Below, in pieces: positions 20,499 through 31,334 of a stretch of DNA of 64,000 nucleotides. This DNA comes from Corynebacterium sp. (lineage in GTDB: Bacteria; Actinomycetota; Actinomycetes; Mycobacteriales; Mycobacteriaceae): the NCBI RefSeq assembly GCF_030532965.1, contig NZ_JAUNKC010000004.1:62001-126000 (forward strand). The letters run 5' to 3'. Positions within the stretch are counted from its first letter, which is position 1; each line of letters starts with the position of its first letter. The notes under the pieces were generated by a model, which worked only from the letters and a program-made list of their open reading frames with translations, did not search any database and was not told the DNA's origin. A program made the translations under genes and the position numbers.

Positions 20499-20825
20499 GG
20501 GATTCCTCCGATTCAATAAAGTCTGGAAAATATTTTTTGATGAGTGATGGAGCGTTTCTCCACCTGCGGAAATCTACCATACACGCAGGATGCGTGTGTG
20601 GGCAGCACCCGGTAGATTCCGCATAAGTTTAACACTTAAATACAAAAACCTAGGTAACGGCGTGTTTATTTTAGAAAACCGCAGGTCACTTAATGAGCAA
20701 CCTGCGGCGAACAAAACTGCGCTGAACTGGGAATATGAAGAATTATTAAAAATATCGCACAAGCGACACGTCCAGCGGTTTTCGAACAGTTTTTGGTCGA
20801 AAATCAAAATCAAGTGTCGAAAAAA
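20499..20825. other. 327-bp mihF promoter region / pyrF 3' end, no gene
   Basis: No gene supported; the 85-codon plus frame over 20590-20847 has no ribosome-binding site and runs into pyrF antisense. The AT-rich stretch holds the pyrF terminator (20679-20707) and the mihF promoter. A near-perfect hairpin at 20577-20601 (ACACGCA-gga-TGCGTGT core, 20581-20597) lies 80 bp upstream of mihF and could be an operator or leader structure. Confidence 0.55.
20679..20707 (-). terminator. Terminator of the pyr operon
   Basis: Arms CCGCAGGT (20679-20686) and ACCTGCGG (20700-20707) with a 13-nt loop. On the minus strand TTTTCTAAAAT follows. It lies about 120 bp after the pyrF stop and ends the pyrR-to-pyrF transcript. 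Confidence 0.8.
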
Positions 20826-21671
20826 TCACGCACTTTCTTCCGGATAATCCTTCGCTACCTCGGTTACCGCTGCGGCGAGTTTTTCGGCATCAGGGCCGAC
20901 CCTCAGGATCTCCCGCGACATATTAGGAAACGCCCAAGCGTTGGCCTCCTTGGCGATCCGGGCCACGTCAGCTGCATCGGCGCCTTGAGCACCGACACCA
21001 GGCATAAGAACCGGGCCATAAAGCCCAGTGACATCTGGCACTTGTTTAAGCGTTGCTCCTATCACGACGCCGACATACCCAAGTACCCCTGCTGCCTTAT
21101 ACGGCGCATTGCATGCCGAGGCTTCCGCAACCATCAGTTCATCCAGCCGCTCACCGCTGGTAGTGATGCTGCTTTGGACTTGACGTCCTTCTGGATTCGA
21201 CGTCGCCGCGAGCACGAAAATTCCGCGACCAGTAGCTTTCGCCAACTCCAGGGCAGGCTGCAACGAACCGAAGCCCAAATATGGCGACACCGTGACTGCA
21301 TCGGAACACAACGGTGATTCATCCGCCAGCCAGGCTCTGGCATAGGCGGTCATGGTGGAGCCGATGTCGCCCCGCTTCGCGTCGGCCAAAACCAGGGCAC
21401 CCTGCGCACGCAGGTCTTGGATCGTCTGCTCCAAAACTGCGTACCCGCCTGAGCCAAACGCCTCATACATCGCTACCTGCGGTTTTACCAAGGCAGCTGT
21501 AGGGCCAAAGGCAGCAACGCAGATTTCTGAAAATGTTCGCAGCCCCATCAGATCCACGCTAAGACCCCAGTTTTTCAGAAGCTCTGGGTGCGGATCAATT
21601 CCCACACATAGCCGACCGCGACGCCGGGAAACGTCGAAAAGCCGCTCCCCAAAAGTTTCATGTTCGCTCAC
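20826..21671 (-). CDS. pyrF: Orotidine 5'-phosphate decarboxylase (type 2)
   Basis: Last step of UMP synthesis. It has the type-2 signature ADAKRGDIGSTM with catalytic Lys/Asp, the N-terminal LCVGIDPHPELL, and MPGVGAQGAD for phosphate binding. 281 residues. The GTG at 21671 has AAGGAG overlapping the carB stop region; the gap to carB is 4 bp. The 5' part carries a copy of the dispersed 11-mer (21632-21642, encoding RLFDV). Confidence 0.97.
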   Translation of the reverse strand: MSEHETFGERLFDVSRRRGRLCVGIDPHPELLKNWGLSVDLMGLRTFSEICVAAFGPTAALVKPQVAMYEAFGSGGYAVLEQTIQDLRAQGALVLADAKRGDIGSTMTAYARAWLADESPLCSDAVTVSPYLGFGSLQPALELAKATGRGIFVLAATSNPEGRQVQSSITTSGERLDELMVAEASACNAPYKAAGVLGYVGVVIGATLKQVPDVTGLYGPVLMPGVGAQGADAADVARIAKEANAWAFPNMSREILRVGPDAEKLAAAVTEVAKDYPEESA

Positions 21672-21675
21672 GTCA

Positions 21676-24600
21676 TTACTCCTTAATTGGGCTGTGATCT
21701 AGTTCCTGTAACGCACGCACGCTTAACTCGCCGGTCTGTAGAGCCTCGATTCCCTGTACTGCGGCGGTAACACCCTGCACCGTGGTTACTAGCGGAATAC
21801 CCACACTCACCGCAGCGGCACGAATTTCGTAGCCATCGTGACGCGCACCAGCGGATCCGGCGGGCGTATTGAGGATTAAATCAACCTCACCTGCCCGAAT
21901 CAGATCCACGATTGACTGCTTTCCGACGTTGTCGCCTTCCTCAGCTTCAGAACGCTTCAATACCGTTTCGCATTCAACACCATTGCGGCGCAGCATTGCG
22001 GCTGTACCTGCAGTGGCGAGCATCTTAAAGCCCAGCGATGCCAAGCGCTGAATCGGGAAGATAAGGGTTCGTTTATCCCGGTTGGCCACCGAAACGAACA
22101 CCGTACCACCTGTGGGTAACGCACCAAACGCGGCTTGTTCCGCTTTGGCATAGGCGGCACCGAAGTTGTCGGCTAAGCCCATAACCTCACCGGTGGACTT
22201 CATCTCCGGCGATAGAAGAGTGTCCAACATCGTGCCGTCAGGACGTCGGAACCGGTTAAACGGCAGCACCGCTTCCTTAACCGCAATCGGGCAATCCAAT
22301 GGCAAAGAACCGCCATCATAGTCGGTAGGAATCATACCCTCAGCTTGCAGTTCTTTAATCGTCGAGCCGGTCATGATCCGCGACGCTGCCTTCGCCAGGT
22401 GCACCCCAGTGGCCTTCGAAACGAAAGGTACGGTGCGCGACGCCCGCGGGTTGGCCTCAATGACATACAAAATGTCGTCTTTGAGCGCGAACTGGACATT
22501 CATAAGACCTTTGACGCCGATTCCGTGTGCCAAAGCTGCCGTGGATTTCCGAACTTTTTCAATGTCTTCCGGGCCAAGAGTCATCGGCGGCAACGCGCAG
22601 GCGGAGTCACCGGAGTGAATGCCAGCCTCCTCAATATGCTCCATGACACCAGCCAGATAGACGTCCTCGCCGTCACAAAGCGCATCGACGTCAATCTCAA
22701 TGGCGGAATCCAGGAAACGGTCAACCAAAACTGGATGGTCGGAGGTGATTTCCGTAGCGCGTTCGATGTAGTCAGCTAAGGAAGTCTCGTCGTAAACGAT
22801 TTCCATGCCACGACCGCCCAGAACATAGGACGGGCGCACCAACACCGGATAGCCAATCGTTGCCGCGACCGCCTTCGCCTCATCGAAGGAAGTAGCCGTA
22901 CCGAAGGCTGGCGCAGGAAGATTGGCCTTGCGTAGTACTTCACCAAATTCGCCGCGGTCTTCTGCAAGGTTGATCGCCTCGGGGGTGGTTCCGATCACCG
23001 GCACTCCAGCGTCCCGCAATTTTTCTGCCAAGCCGAGCGGGGTCTGGCCACCAAGCTGAACAATCACACCTGCAACCGTGCCGGACTGTGACTCGGCATG
23101 GTACACCTCCATCACGTCTTCGAAGGTCAGCGGCTCGAAATAGAGGCGGTCTGCGGTGTCGTAGTCGGTGGATACGGTCTCTGGGTTGCAGTTGACCATG
23201 ACGGTTTCGTAACCGACACGCGACAGCTCCAAGGCGGCATGAACGCAGGAATAGTCGAACTCGATGCCCTGACCAATTCGGTTCGGTCCCGAACCAAGAA
23301 TCAGAATCTTGTCCTTCTCAGTTTGTGGCTGTACCTCAGATTCAGCCGCCGGGTCAAGCTCGTAAGCAGAGTAATGGTACGGGGTTTTCGCTTCGAACTC
23401 CGCGGCACAGGTGTCAACGGTCTTGAACACCGGCCGGATTCCCAGCGACCAACGTAACCGCCGAATCCCGTCTTCACCCGCAAATTCAGGACGCAGCGCC
23501 GCAATTTGCCGGTCGGAAAGGCCGTAAAACTTTGCCCGCCGCAGCAGGGTTTCATCCAGGGTCTTGGCACCAATCAACTCTTGACGGAAGTCCACCAATT
23601 GTTTTAATTCGGCAAGGAACCACGGGTCAATGCCAGAAGCTTGATATACATCCTCAATGGACGCCCCCAGACGTAAAGCCAGTTCGGCGTCGTACATCCG
23701 GCCTTCCGTTGGCCGGTTAAGATCCGCTAACAACGCCTTGACGTCCTGGGCTTTGTCGCCCGCAAATGATTCGTCCGGAACAGTCCAGAACCCAGCCTGT
23801 TTGTTCTCCAACGACCGCATGACCTTGCCCAAGGCCGAGACGTAGTTGCGGCCCAACGCCATCGCCTCACCAACCGATTTCATCGTGGTCGTAAGCGTGT
23901 CATCAGAGCCGACGAACTTCTCAAACGCGAACCGGGGAGCCTTGACAACCACGTAATCGAGTGTCGGCTCAAATGCGGCCGGGGTTACTCCGGTGATGTC
24001 GTTGGTGATTTCATCCAAGGTGTAGCCAATGGCCAACTTCGCCGCGATCTTTGCAATCGGGAAACCAGTAGCCTTGGAAGCGAGCGCCGAGGAACGCGAC
24101 ACCCGGGGATTCATCTCGATGGTAATCAAACGACCGTCTTTAGGGTTCTGGGCGAATTGGATATTACATCCGCCGGTATCCACACCCACCTCGCGGATAA
24201 TGGCAATGCCTTGGTCCCGCATCTTCTGGAATTCCCGGTCAGTCAGCGTCATCGCTGGTGCTACTGTTACCGAGTCGCCCGTGTGCACCCCGAGCGCGTC
24301 GACGTTTTCAATGGAACAGATAACAACCACGTTGTCTGCGCTGTCGCGCATTAACTCGAGCTCGTATTCTTTCCACCCCAAGATTGATTCTTCAATCAGG
24401 ACATTGGCTTCCGGTGACGCCGCTAATCCGCCGCCAGCGATGCGCTCTAAGTCTTCGTCGTTAAACGCTAGACCAGAACCGAGCCCACCCATGGTGAAGG
24501 AAGGGCGCACCACCACGGGCAAGCCCAGTTCCGCCACGGTTTCCCGCACTTCGTCCATGGAATGGCACACCCGCGAGCGGGCTGACTCGCCGCCGATTGC

Positions 24601-25026
24601 TGCAACGATGTCTTTGAACTTCTGGCGGTCCTCACCGCGCTCAATCGCGTCGATATCCGCACCGATCAGTTCCACCCCGTATTTTTCTAAGGAACCACGA
24701 CGGTCCAATTGAATAGCCGCATTCAGTGCGGTTTGTCCGCCTAGTGTCGCCAGAACCGCGTCGATCGGATGACCCTGCGCGATCTCCTTTTCGAAGATTT
24801 TCTCAATGACCTCCGGCTCGATGGGTTCCACGTAGGTGTGGTCCGCGAACTCGGGGTCGGTCATGATGGTTGCTGGGTTGGAGTTGATGAGGGTCACCCG
24901 CATTCCCTCTTGTTTCAGCACGCGGCAGGCTTGGGTGCCGGAATAATCAAATTCGCAGGCCTGGCCGATCACGATGGGTCCAGAGCCGATTACCAGGACG
25001 TGTGTGATGTCATTACGCTTTGGCAT
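21676..25026 (-). CDS. carB: Carbamoyl-phosphate synthase large subunit
   Basis: ATP-grasp enzyme making carbamoyl phosphate from bicarbonate, glutamine-derived ammonia and two ATP, feeding both pyrimidines and arginine. 1116 residues. The two homologous halves open with [18 protein letters not shown] (about 20) and [16 protein letters not shown] (about 585). The C-terminal MGS-like allosteric domain (about 960-1090) has [16 protein letters not shown]. The ATG at 25026 has GGGAG upstream. It lies 30 bp after carA and 4 bp before pyrF. Confidence 0.98.
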   Translation of the reverse strand: MPKRNDITHVLVIGSGPIVIGQACEFDYSGTQACRVLKQEGMRVTLINSNPATIMTDPEFADHTYVEPIEPEVIEKIFEKEIAQGHPIDAVLATLGGQTALNAAIQLDRRGSLEKYGVELIGADIDAIERGEDRQKFKDIVAAIGGESARSRVCHSMDEVRETVAELGLPVVVRPSFTMGGLGSGLAFNDEDLERIAGGGLAASPEANVLIEESILGWKEYELELMRDSADNVVVICSIENVDALGVHTGDSVTVAPAMTLTDREFQKMRDQGIAIIREVGVDTGGCNIQFAQNPKDGRLITIEMNPRVSRSSALASKATGFPIAKIAAKLAIGYTLDEITNDITGVTPAAFEPTLDYVVVKAPRFAFEKFVGSDDTLTTTMKSVGEAMALGRNYVSALGKVMRSLENKQAGFWTVPDESFAGDKAQDVKALLADLNRPTEGRMYDAELALRLGASIEDVYQASGIDPWFLAELKQLVDFRQELIGAKTLDETLLRRAKFYGLSDRQIAALRPEFAGEDGIRRLRWSLGIRPVFKTVDTCAAEFEAKTPYHYSAYELDPAAESEVQPQTEKDKILILGSGPNRIGQGIEFDYSCVHAALELSRVGYETVMVNCNPETVSTDYDTADRLYFEPLTFEDVMEVYHAESQSGTVAGVIVQLGGQTPLGLAEKLRDAGVPVIGTTPEAINLAEDRGEFGEVLRKANLPAPAFGTATSFDEAKAVAATIGYPVLVRPSYVLGGRGMEIVYDETSLADYIERATEITSDHPVLVDRFLDSAIEIDVDALCDGEDVYLAGVMEHIEEAGIHSGDSACALPPMTLGPEDIEKVRKSTAALAHGIGVKGLMNVQFALKDDILYVIEANPRASRTVPFVSKATGVHLAKAASRIMTGSTIKELQAEGMIPTDYDGGSLPLDCPIAVKEAVLPFNRFRRPDGTMLDTLLSPEMKSTGEVMGLADNFGAAYAKAEQAAFGALPTGGTVFVSVANRDKRTLIFPIQRLASLGFKMLATAGTAAMLRRNGVECETVLKRSEAEEGDNVGKQSIVDLIRAGEVDLILNTPAGSAGARHDGYEIRAAAVSVGIPLVTTVQGVTAAVQGIEALQTGELSVRALQELDHSPIKE

Positions 25027-25056
25027 AAGTTTGTTCTCCCTTTTTCCTGGTGAGTC

Positions 25057-26214
25057 TTAGTTTTGGCCGCGGTGGTGCGTCATTAACGAAATGAACTGGT
25101 CAAATAAAGGGTTGGCATCGTTAGGACCAGCCGCCGACTCCGGATGGTATTGGACTGAGTAAGCCAATCCGCTGGTTAGGGCGACGCCTTCTACGGTGCC
25201 ATCATTGAGGCATGTGTGGGTCACCTGGGCGGGGCCAAACGGCGTGTCGAAAACTTCGCCCGCCGCGCCTTTCAAGGCGAAACCGTGATTTTGGCTGGTT
25301 ATGTCTATTTTTCCCGTGGTGTGGTTTAAAACCGGAACGTTGACGCCACGGTGGCCGAACTTCAGTTTGTAGGTTTCTAAGCCCAATGCCCGTCCGAGAA
25401 TTTGGTTGCCGAAGCAAATTCCAAACAGTGGCAGTTTCGCCGCCAAGATTTCTTTAACGATCTCCACCATTGTGTCGGCGGTTGCTGGGTCGCCCGGGCC
25501 ATTGGAGATAAACACCCCGTCTGGCTGATACTGTGCGATCTGCGCGAAAGGAGTATTGGCAGGCACAACCACGGTGCGGATGCCTCGTTTAGCGAAGTTA
25601 CGTGGGGTGTTTGTCTTGATCCCCATGTCGTAGGCGACGACGGTAAATCGTTCTTCGCCTTCGGCTGGAACCTCATACGTCTCTTCGGTCGACACTTCTT
25701 GGGAAAGATCTAAGCCAGCCATCGATGGTTGGCTTCGGACGATTTCTAGCAGTTCATCAATGGGTTTCTCGGCATCCGTACCAGAGAAAATACCGGCCGC
25801 TACTGAACCGAAGTTCCTTAGATGCCGCACGATCGCGCGAGTGTCGACGCCTTTAATGCCGATGAGTCCTTGGGCCAGCATTTCATCGTCAAGGCTGCGC
25901 TTCGCCCGCCAGTTAGACACCTGGGTCGATAGGTCGCGGATGACAAGACCCGCGACCCAGATTTTATCGCCGTGGGATTCGCAATCTTCATCGTTCCAGC
26001 CGGTGTTTCCGATCTGTGGGGCGGTTGTCACCACGATCTGACGGTGGTACGACGGGTCTGTCATGGTTTCTTGGTAACCCGACATCGCGGTGGTAAACAC
26101 TGCTTCACCGAGGGTGGTTCCGGTGGCGCCAAAGCCACTACCGGTAAAGACTTTTCCGTCGCTCAACACAAGCAGGGCTTTGGAATTTTGATTAGCGGAA
26201 GAAGATTGTGTCAC
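25057..26214 (-). CDS. carA: Carbamoyl-phosphate synthase small (glutaminase) subunit
   Basis: Class I glutamine amidotransferase delivering ammonia to CarB. The nucleophile is in FGICFGNQILGRALG, and the His/Glu pair is in YHPESAAGP. The N-terminal domain opens LLVLSDGKVFTGSGFG. I choose the GTG at 26214 (385 residues, GAAAGG seven bases upstream). An ATG at 26280 that overlaps the pyrC stop as TAATG would add 22 Ser/Thr-rich residues; coupled initiation there cannot be excluded. Confidence 0.95.
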   Translation of the reverse strand: MTQSSSANQNSKALLVLSDGKVFTGSGFGATGTTLGEAVFTTAMSGYQETMTDPSYHRQIVVTTAPQIGNTGWNDEDCESHGDKIWVAGLVIRDLSTQVSNWRAKRSLDDEMLAQGLIGIKGVDTRAIVRHLRNFGSVAAGIFSGTDAEKPIDELLEIVRSQPSMAGLDLSQEVSTEETYEVPAEGEERFTVVAYDMGIKTNTPRNFAKRGIRTVVVPANTPFAQIAQYQPDGVFISNGPGDPATADTMVEIVKEILAAKLPLFGICFGNQILGRALGLETYKLKFGHRGVNVPVLNHTTGKIDITSQNHGFALKGAAGEVFDTPFGPAQVTHTCLNDGTVEGVALTSGLAYSVQYHPESAAGPNDANPLFDQFISLMTHHRGQN

Positions 26215-26279
26215 AACATCACCTTTCTGATTTTCCGATGAGCTGGAAGTTTTTGTTGCGTTGGTGGTTAGCGGTTGCA

Positions 26280-27638
26280 TTATTCTGCGCTGGTCCGTGG
26301 TTTAGTAGGCTGACCGTCAACGCAGGTTAACCGGCCCCGCAAGATTGTTGTCGTCACCTTTGCGTCAAAGGACATGCCGTCGAAGGGGGTGTTTTCGGAT
26401 TTGGAGGCCAGCTCCGTGCTGTCGACGGTCCACGTGTGGCCGGGGTCGATGATTGTCAGGTTGGCAGGTTCGCCTACGGAAATTGGACGCCCATGGCCAG
26501 GCAGCCGGAGAATCTCGGCGGGCCGTTCACTCATGATCCTCGCTATGAAGCGCCAATCCGCCAGGCCCGTTGCAACAAAGAGCTTTGCGACGATCGCCAG
26601 GGAGGTTTCCAGCCCGAGCATTCCGGGTTTCGCGTGTTCAAATTCGCAGCACTTTTCCTCCGAACCGTGCGGTGCATGATCCGTTGCGATGCAGTCGATG
26701 GTGCCATCCAAAAGCGCATCGCGTAGCGCCAAGGTATCTGATTCTTCGCGCAATGGTGGATTGACACGATTGACTCCGTCATAGGTGCGCAACCGTTCGT
26801 CGGTAAGTAATAGGTGATGTGGCGTAACCTCCGCGGTTAATGGGATTCCTTGGGATTTCGCCCACCGGACTAGCTCCACCGTCCCGGCAGTCGATGCATG
26901 GCAGATGTGCATGCGATTGCCGTAATCCCGGCACAGCAATGCGTCACGGGCCACGATGGATTCTTCCGCCACCCGCGGCCACCCGCGCAGCCCGAGTGTG
27001 GCTGCCACTTCGCCTTCGTGCGCCACTGCGCCTTCGGTTAGCCGCGGGTCCTCGCAGTGCTGTGCCAAAAGCACATCAAGGCCTTTGGCATATTCGATCG
27101 CGCGACGCATAATCAACGGATTGTCGACGCATTTTCCGTCGTCGGAAAACATGCGAACCTTGGCATCTGAATGAGCCATCATGCCAAATTCTGTGAGTTC
27201 CTTGCCCGCCAGCCCTTTCGTTATGGAGCCGACGGGATGGACGTCGCATAGACCGACCTGTTGCCCCTTGTACCACACCGATTCGGCGATGACTGGCTGG
27301 TCCATAACTGGCATGGTGTTAGCCATGGTGAACACGGCGGTAAACCCGCCCTTTGCTGCTGCTGCGGATCCGGTTGCGATGGTTTCGGTGTCTTCGCGGC
27401 CGGGCTCACGCAGGTGAACATGCATGTCCACTAAACCGGGCAATAGCACCCCACCGCGGCCATCGACCACCCGATCGGCGTCGAAAAGCTCAGTCCCGAC
27501 CTCGGCGATAACGCCATCAATGACGAGCACGTTGACGCCCTCGCCCTCACCGTACGGTTTAACATTCGTGATTAACAGCGAACCTGGCTCTACCGGCCCA
27601 AGCTGTCCTGTTTCTGGATAATCCAATTTTTCAGTCAT
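26280..27638 (-). CDS. pyrC: Dihydroorotase
   Basis: Zinc amidohydrolase closing carbamoyl-aspartate to dihydroorotate. Metal ligands are visible in [14 protein letters not shown] (HxH) and ATDHAPHG; residues around [15 protein letters not shown] supply the second His pair. 452 residues, class I. The ATG at 27638 has AGGAAAG. One copy of the dispersed 11-mer (27479-27489) encodes ELFDA. It is third in the pyr operon, with its stop touching a possible carA ATG. Confidence 0.97.
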   Translation of the reverse strand: MTEKLDYPETGQLGPVEPGSLLITNVKPYGEGEGVNVLVIDGVIAEVGTELFDADRVVDGRGGVLLPGLVDMHVHLREPGREDTETIATGSAAAAKGGFTAVFTMANTMPVMDQPVIAESVWYKGQQVGLCDVHPVGSITKGLAGKELTEFGMMAHSDAKVRMFSDDGKCVDNPLIMRRAIEYAKGLDVLLAQHCEDPRLTEGAVAHEGEVAATLGLRGWPRVAEESIVARDALLCRDYGNRMHICHASTAGTVELVRWAKSQGIPLTAEVTPHHLLLTDERLRTYDGVNRVNPPLREESDTLALRDALLDGTIDCIATDHAPHGSEEKCCEFEHAKPGMLGLETSLAIVAKLFVATGLADWRFIARIMSERPAEILRLPGHGRPISVGEPANLTIIDPGHTWTVDSTELASKSENTPFDGMSFDAKVTTTILRGRLTCVDGQPTKPRTSAE

Positions 27639-27669
27639 TTTCTTTCCTACAGTTACACCTTTGGTCGAA

Positions 27670-28611
27670 TTAGAAGCCTGGGTTCTCGGCGCCAGCGATT
27701 AACGTAAACAGCACCGCCATGCGAGTGTGCACGCCATTTGATACCTGCTGCAATATCGCTGAGCGCGGCGCGTCGGCAACAGCATAGTTAATTTCCATTC
27801 CGCGCAACATCGGCCCCGGGTGCATGACAATCGCCCCGTCTTTCATCCGGGATTCCCGCTGCTTACTCAGGCCGTATAACGTCGCATACTCCCGATGGGA
27901 GGGGAAGAATCCGCCGAGCATTCGTTCTTGTTGCACCCGCAGCATCATCACGACGTCTGCGTCTGGAATTTCCGGATCCATGTCATAGTTGACTCGAACC
28001 GGCCAGTTTTCCACCCCTGGTGGCAGCAACGTGGGGGGTGCGACCAACACGACCTCCGCGCCGAGGGTGGCAAGCAAATCAACGTTGGAACGAACCACCC
28101 GAGAATGCAAACAGTCGCCAACAATGACGATCTTGCGTCCAGCGATGTCGCCGATCCGTTGCCGCATCGTCACCGCGTCCAGCAATGCTTGTGTTGGATG
28201 CTGATGCGAACCGTCGCCAGCGTTGATAACCGAAGGCCCTACCCCACCTGGAGCTACCCACTGCGCTAACTGCTGCGCCGCGCCGGAGGACGGGTGGCGG
28301 ATAATCAACGCATCCGCGCCGATAGCTGACAGGGTGAGTCCCGTGTCTTTCAACGATTCGCCTTTTTTCACCGACGACGAGGAAGCGGAGATATTGATGA
28401 CATCCGCGCTCATCCATTTACCAGCGGTTTCAAAAGACGAACGGGTGCGGGTCGAGTTTTCATAAAAAACGGTGAAGATTGTTCGCCCCCGCAAGGTGGG
28501 AAGCTTTTTTAATTCCCGTCCTTCAAGCGCTTCCCGGAACCGGTCGGCTTCGTCCATGAGGCCTGTGATTTCGTCTTTCGATAGATCTGCGATGCTAAGC
28601 AGGTGTTTCAT
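27670..28611 (-). CDS. pyrB: Aspartate carbamoyltransferase catalytic subunit
   Basis: Joins carbamoyl phosphate and aspartate. The carbamoyl-phosphate motif [13 protein letters not shown] is at about 51-63 and [10 protein letters not shown] at about 135-144; the aspartate-binding loop [10 protein letters not shown] is also seen. 313 residues, with no regulatory PyrI in the window, as in other actinobacteria. The start at 28611 overlaps pyrR by 17 bp, so translation is coupled to pyrR. Confidence 0.97.
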   Translation of the reverse strand: MKHLLSIADLSKDEITGLMDEADRFREALEGRELKKLPTLRGRTIFTVFYENSTRTRSSFETAGKWMSADVINISASSSSVKKGESLKDTGLTLSAIGADALIIRHPSSGAAQQLAQWVAPGGVGPSVINAGDGSHQHPTQALLDAVTMRQRIGDIAGRKIVIVGDCLHSRVVRSNVDLLATLGAEVVLVAPPTLLPPGVENWPVRVNYDMDPEIPDADVVMMLRVQQERMLGGFFPSHREYATLYGLSKQRESRMKDGAIVMHPGPMLRGMEINYAVADAPRSAILQQVSNGVHTRMAVLFTLIAGAENPGF

Positions 28612-29188
28612 CTATTCCGTCACCTCGGGTTAACACGATGGCATCTTTGCCATCAATATCGGCAAGTAAGACTGCAACATCTTCGGTGCGGGAAGTAGGT
28701 AGATTCTTACCCACGTAATCCGCCCGAATCGGCAATTCCCGGTGTCCCCTATCCACCAACACCGCTAATTGCACAGAAGCCGGTCGCCCCACATCGCGCA
28801 GCGCATCAAGTGCTGCTCTGATGGAACGACCGGAAAACAAAACGTCATCAACCAAAATAACCGTCGCCCCGTCGACCCCGCCGGGAGGGATACGCGTTGG
28901 TCGGAGGGCGCGATGCGGCTTCGACCGCAAATCATCCCGATATAGTGTGATGTCTAAACTGCCTACCGGTACAGTAGCGCCGGTGAATTGCGCAATCTTG
29001 TCCGCCAGCCGGTTAGCCAGTGGCACTCCCCCCGATGGAATGCCGAGCAACATCACTGACTGGGTTGCCTGGTTTTCGGGTGCGTCCAGGGCAGTTTTTT
29101 CAATGATCTGGTGCGCGATGCGTGCAATAGTACGAGACACGTCGTCGCTGCTTAACAACTCGACTGTCTCGTGCCGATTCTCACTCAT
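28595..29188 (-). CDS. pyrR: Bifunctional pyrimidine regulator / uracil phosphoribosyltransferase PyrR
   Basis: RNA-binding regulator of the pyr operon with side activity as uracil phosphoribosyltransferase. The PRPP-binding loop [18 protein letters not shown] is typical, as is the upstream [11 protein letters not shown]. The ATG at 29188 has an excellent GGAAGGAGG site, giving 197 residues; the frame open to 29236 lies in the leader and is rejected. The first gene of the operon is therefore the regulator, and its own ribosome-binding site is inside a PyrR-type RNA hairpin. Confidence 0.97.
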   Translation of the reverse strand: MSENRHETVELLSSDDVSRTIARIAHQIIEKTALDAPENQATQSVMLLGIPSGGVPLANRLADKIAQFTGATVPVGSLDITLYRDDLRSKPHRALRPTRIPPGGVDGATVILVDDVLFSGRSIRAALDALRDVGRPASVQLAVLVDRGHRELPIRADYVGKNLPTSRTEDVAVLLADIDGKDAIVLTRGDGIDETPA

Positions 29189-29191
29189 CGT

Positions 29192-29220
29192 GACCTCCTT
29201 CCCCGCCTCACTGTGCGGTC
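29192..29220 (-). promoter_or_regulatory. PyrR-binding RNA hairpin over the pyrR ribosome-binding site
   Basis: The leader RNA contains CAGUGAGG (29206-29213), matching the CNGNGAGG loop consensus of PyrR anti-antiterminators. It is flanked by CCGC/GCGG and an outer GACC (29217-29220)/GGUC (29192-29195). The structure includes the AAGGAGG ribosome-binding site (29194-29200). This geometry fits the translational repression described for mycobacterial PyrR and not antitermination. Confidence 0.65.
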
Positions 29221-29821
29221 CGTTAAAGGATGTCAAGCATGACGGCTACAAAATGTAAAGCCCGGCTGTAGGAAACTTAAGGCACTAAATTTTGTGGGGT
29301 CATACTTTTCTAGTTGAGATTAAATTAGGTGGTGATTCTGCACTCTATTCACCTGGCGATGATCAAGCGCAGCACTGCAACAAACTTTATCACCTTAATC
29401 CCGGGTTTAAGCCATCCCCCAGCTCAGCTGCGTCCATCCGACAGCAATCTATCTGATTCTTCCCCATCTTCTCATTGCCGCCCAGTACCCCATCGCCCGT
29501 CTATCGGTTTTTTCAAAAACCATACCCACGTATCCAGGCGAGAGGTCGCAGCGGTAAAAGTTGAACATTTTTCGTACGACCACTACATCGAACCCGCCGC
29601 GGGCTGACATGAAGCACCCAATATGAAACACCGGCATGTATTTCCCCGACACATTAACTAACACCCAATAAGTCAAGAATCCAAAGCAGCTTCCAACCAG
29701 TGCCGCAAGTTTCACTTATGCTTGTCAACCAGAAGCACAATTCCCCAACCATTAACGACCACCACCTTAGGTAGCGGTAATTTCCCGCAGCCAAAGGAAT
29801 CTAAGAGAAAACAGGATCGCC
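29221..29821. other. About 600 bp between pyrR and the epimerase, no clear gene
   Basis: Holds the pyr operon promoter (minus) and the epimerase promoter (plus). A minus-strand frame at 29449-29715 (88 codons, GTG) encodes a hydrophobic N-terminus (FLTYWVLVNV) but has no ribosome-binding site and matches no family I know. Another at 29712-29903 overlaps the epimerase start. They may be remnants of a small membrane-protein gene; I do not call them. Confidence 0.4.
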
Positions 29822-31204
29822 ATGAGCCTCGTAACCAGCCACATTGTCCCAGGTTCCCGTGAAGATGTGTGGAATTGGCACAGCCGCCCGGGCGCGGTTG
29901 CAAGGTTGACGCCGCCGTTTTTCCCGTTCACGCCTATTCAGGAGACTACTGATTTGGCGCGGGGTACGACGGTATTTTCGTTACCTGCCGGGTTGCGGTG
30001 GGAGGCGCGTCACGATCTTTCTGGGTACGTTAAGGGGTTTCGGTTTACTGATGTGTGTGTGACCGCGCCGATTCGGGCATTGGCTAATTGGCGGCATAGT
30101 CATGCGTTTTGTGAGGTGGAGGTTGATGGGGTTGCGGCGACGCGGATTACGGATGAGGTGCGTACCCGGTTGCCAAAGGCGTCGCTTGCGCCGATGTTTG
30201 CGTATCGGCAGCAGCAGTTGATTCACGATATTAAGAAGATGTCAGAATTTGCAGAGTTAACGGAGAAGCCGTTGCGGTTTGCCGTGACGGGTTCGCGGGG
30301 GCTTGTGGGTCGGGCGTTGGTGGCACAATTGACGACCTTGGGTCACAGTGTGGTTCGTTTGGTGCGTGAGCAGCCTGGCGATGGGGGGTCGCCGGACGCG
30401 GTCGTTTCGGAGCGGTTCTGGGATCCGGAGAATCCTGACGCGGGGCTTGTCGCTGATGTGGATGTGTTGATTCATTTAGCTGGTGAGCCGATTTTTGGTC
30501 GGTTTAATGATGCGCATAAGAAGGCGCTTCGGGAAAGTCGGGTGGGGCCGACATCTCGGTTGGCTGCGTTGGTTGCGGCTTCGGATAAGTGCCAGGTGAT
30601 GGTCTCGGCTTCTGCGATCGGTTTTTATGGTTTCGATCGTGGCGATGAGGTATTGACGGAGGATTCAGGTTTAGGTTCGGGTTTTTTGGCGGAGTTAACG
30701 CGCGATTGGGAGGCGGATTGTGCGCCTGCAGTATCTGCGGGTAAGCGGGTCGTGATGGTGCGAACTGGGGTGGTTTTGAGTGCGCGGGGTGGTATTTTGC
30801 CGGTTTTGCGTACAGTGTTTTCGACTGGTTTGGGGGGAAAGTTTGATGACGGCGCGGCGTGGTTTTCGTGGGTGTCCTTGGATGATTTGACGGATACGTT
30901 GATACGTTCTGCGGTGGATTCGCGGCTGGTTGGTCCGGTGAATGCGGTGTCGCCTACTCCGGTGACGAATGCAGAGATGGTGCGGGCGTTGGGTGCGCAG
31001 TTGCGTCGCCCTGCGCGGTTTCCGATTCCAGCGATTGGCCCGAAGGTGTTGTTGGGTGCACAGGGAGCGGAAGAACTGGTATTGGCATCGCAAAAGGTAA
31101 TGCCGGAGCGGTTATTGCGGTTGGGGCATGAATTTCGCTATTCGACGATTGAGCAGGCGTTGGCGCATGAGTTGGGTGGGGAGAAGCTTTTCGACGCTCC
31201 GTAG
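29822..31204 (+). CDS. TIGR01777 family epimerase with N-terminal SRPBCC domain
   Basis: Protein of 460 residues. Residues about 1-145 form a START/SRPBCC-like lipid-binding domain (VTSHIVPGSREDVWNWHSRP...). From about 155 a short-chain dehydrogenase fold begins with FAVTGSRGLVGRALVAQLTT, followed by DVLIHLAGEPI and MVSASAIGFYG, typical of the YfcH/TIGR01777 'cell division inhibitor-like' epimerases. Function in vivo is unknown. The ATG has CAGGAT upstream. Its final codons (GEKLFDAP) contain a copy of the dispersed 11-mer. The gene uses many G/T-ending codons. Confidence 0.88.
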   Translation: MSLVTSHIVPGSREDVWNWHSRPGAVARLTPPFFPFTPIQETTDLARGTTVFSLPAGLRWEARHDLSGYVKGFRFTDVCVTAPIRALANWRHSHAFCEVEVDGVAATRITDEVRTRLPKASLAPMFAYRQQQLIHDIKKMSEFAELTEKPLRFAVTGSRGLVGRALVAQLTTLGHSVVRLVREQPGDGGSPDAVVSERFWDPENPDAGLVADVDVLIHLAGEPIFGRFNDAHKKALRESRVGPTSRLAALVAASDKCQVMVSASAIGFYGFDRGDEVLTEDSGLGSGFLAELTRDWEADCAPAVSAGKRVVMVRTGVVLSARGGILPVLRTVFSTGLGGKFDDGAAWFSWVSLDDLTDTLIRSAVDSRLVGPVNAVSPTPVTNAEMVRALGAQLRRPARFPIPAIGPKVLLGAQGAEELVLASQKVMPERLLRLGHEFRYSTIEQALAHELGGEKLFDAP

Positions 31205-31334
31205 GACGGGGCGCGTTGTCTGCGGGGTGACTTGGGGTAGCAAATATTAAATTTCTTTCATATTTGCACTTGGGTTGCACGTCTTTGCTGTGTCGCTGTT
31301 CCGCTACCTGCTTGGTCACCCATATTTTTAAACT

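Noticed and set aside
24029..24712. 227-codon plus frame opposite carB
   Set aside because: Lies wholly within carB coding sequence and is a low-complexity Ser/Arg-rich shadow.
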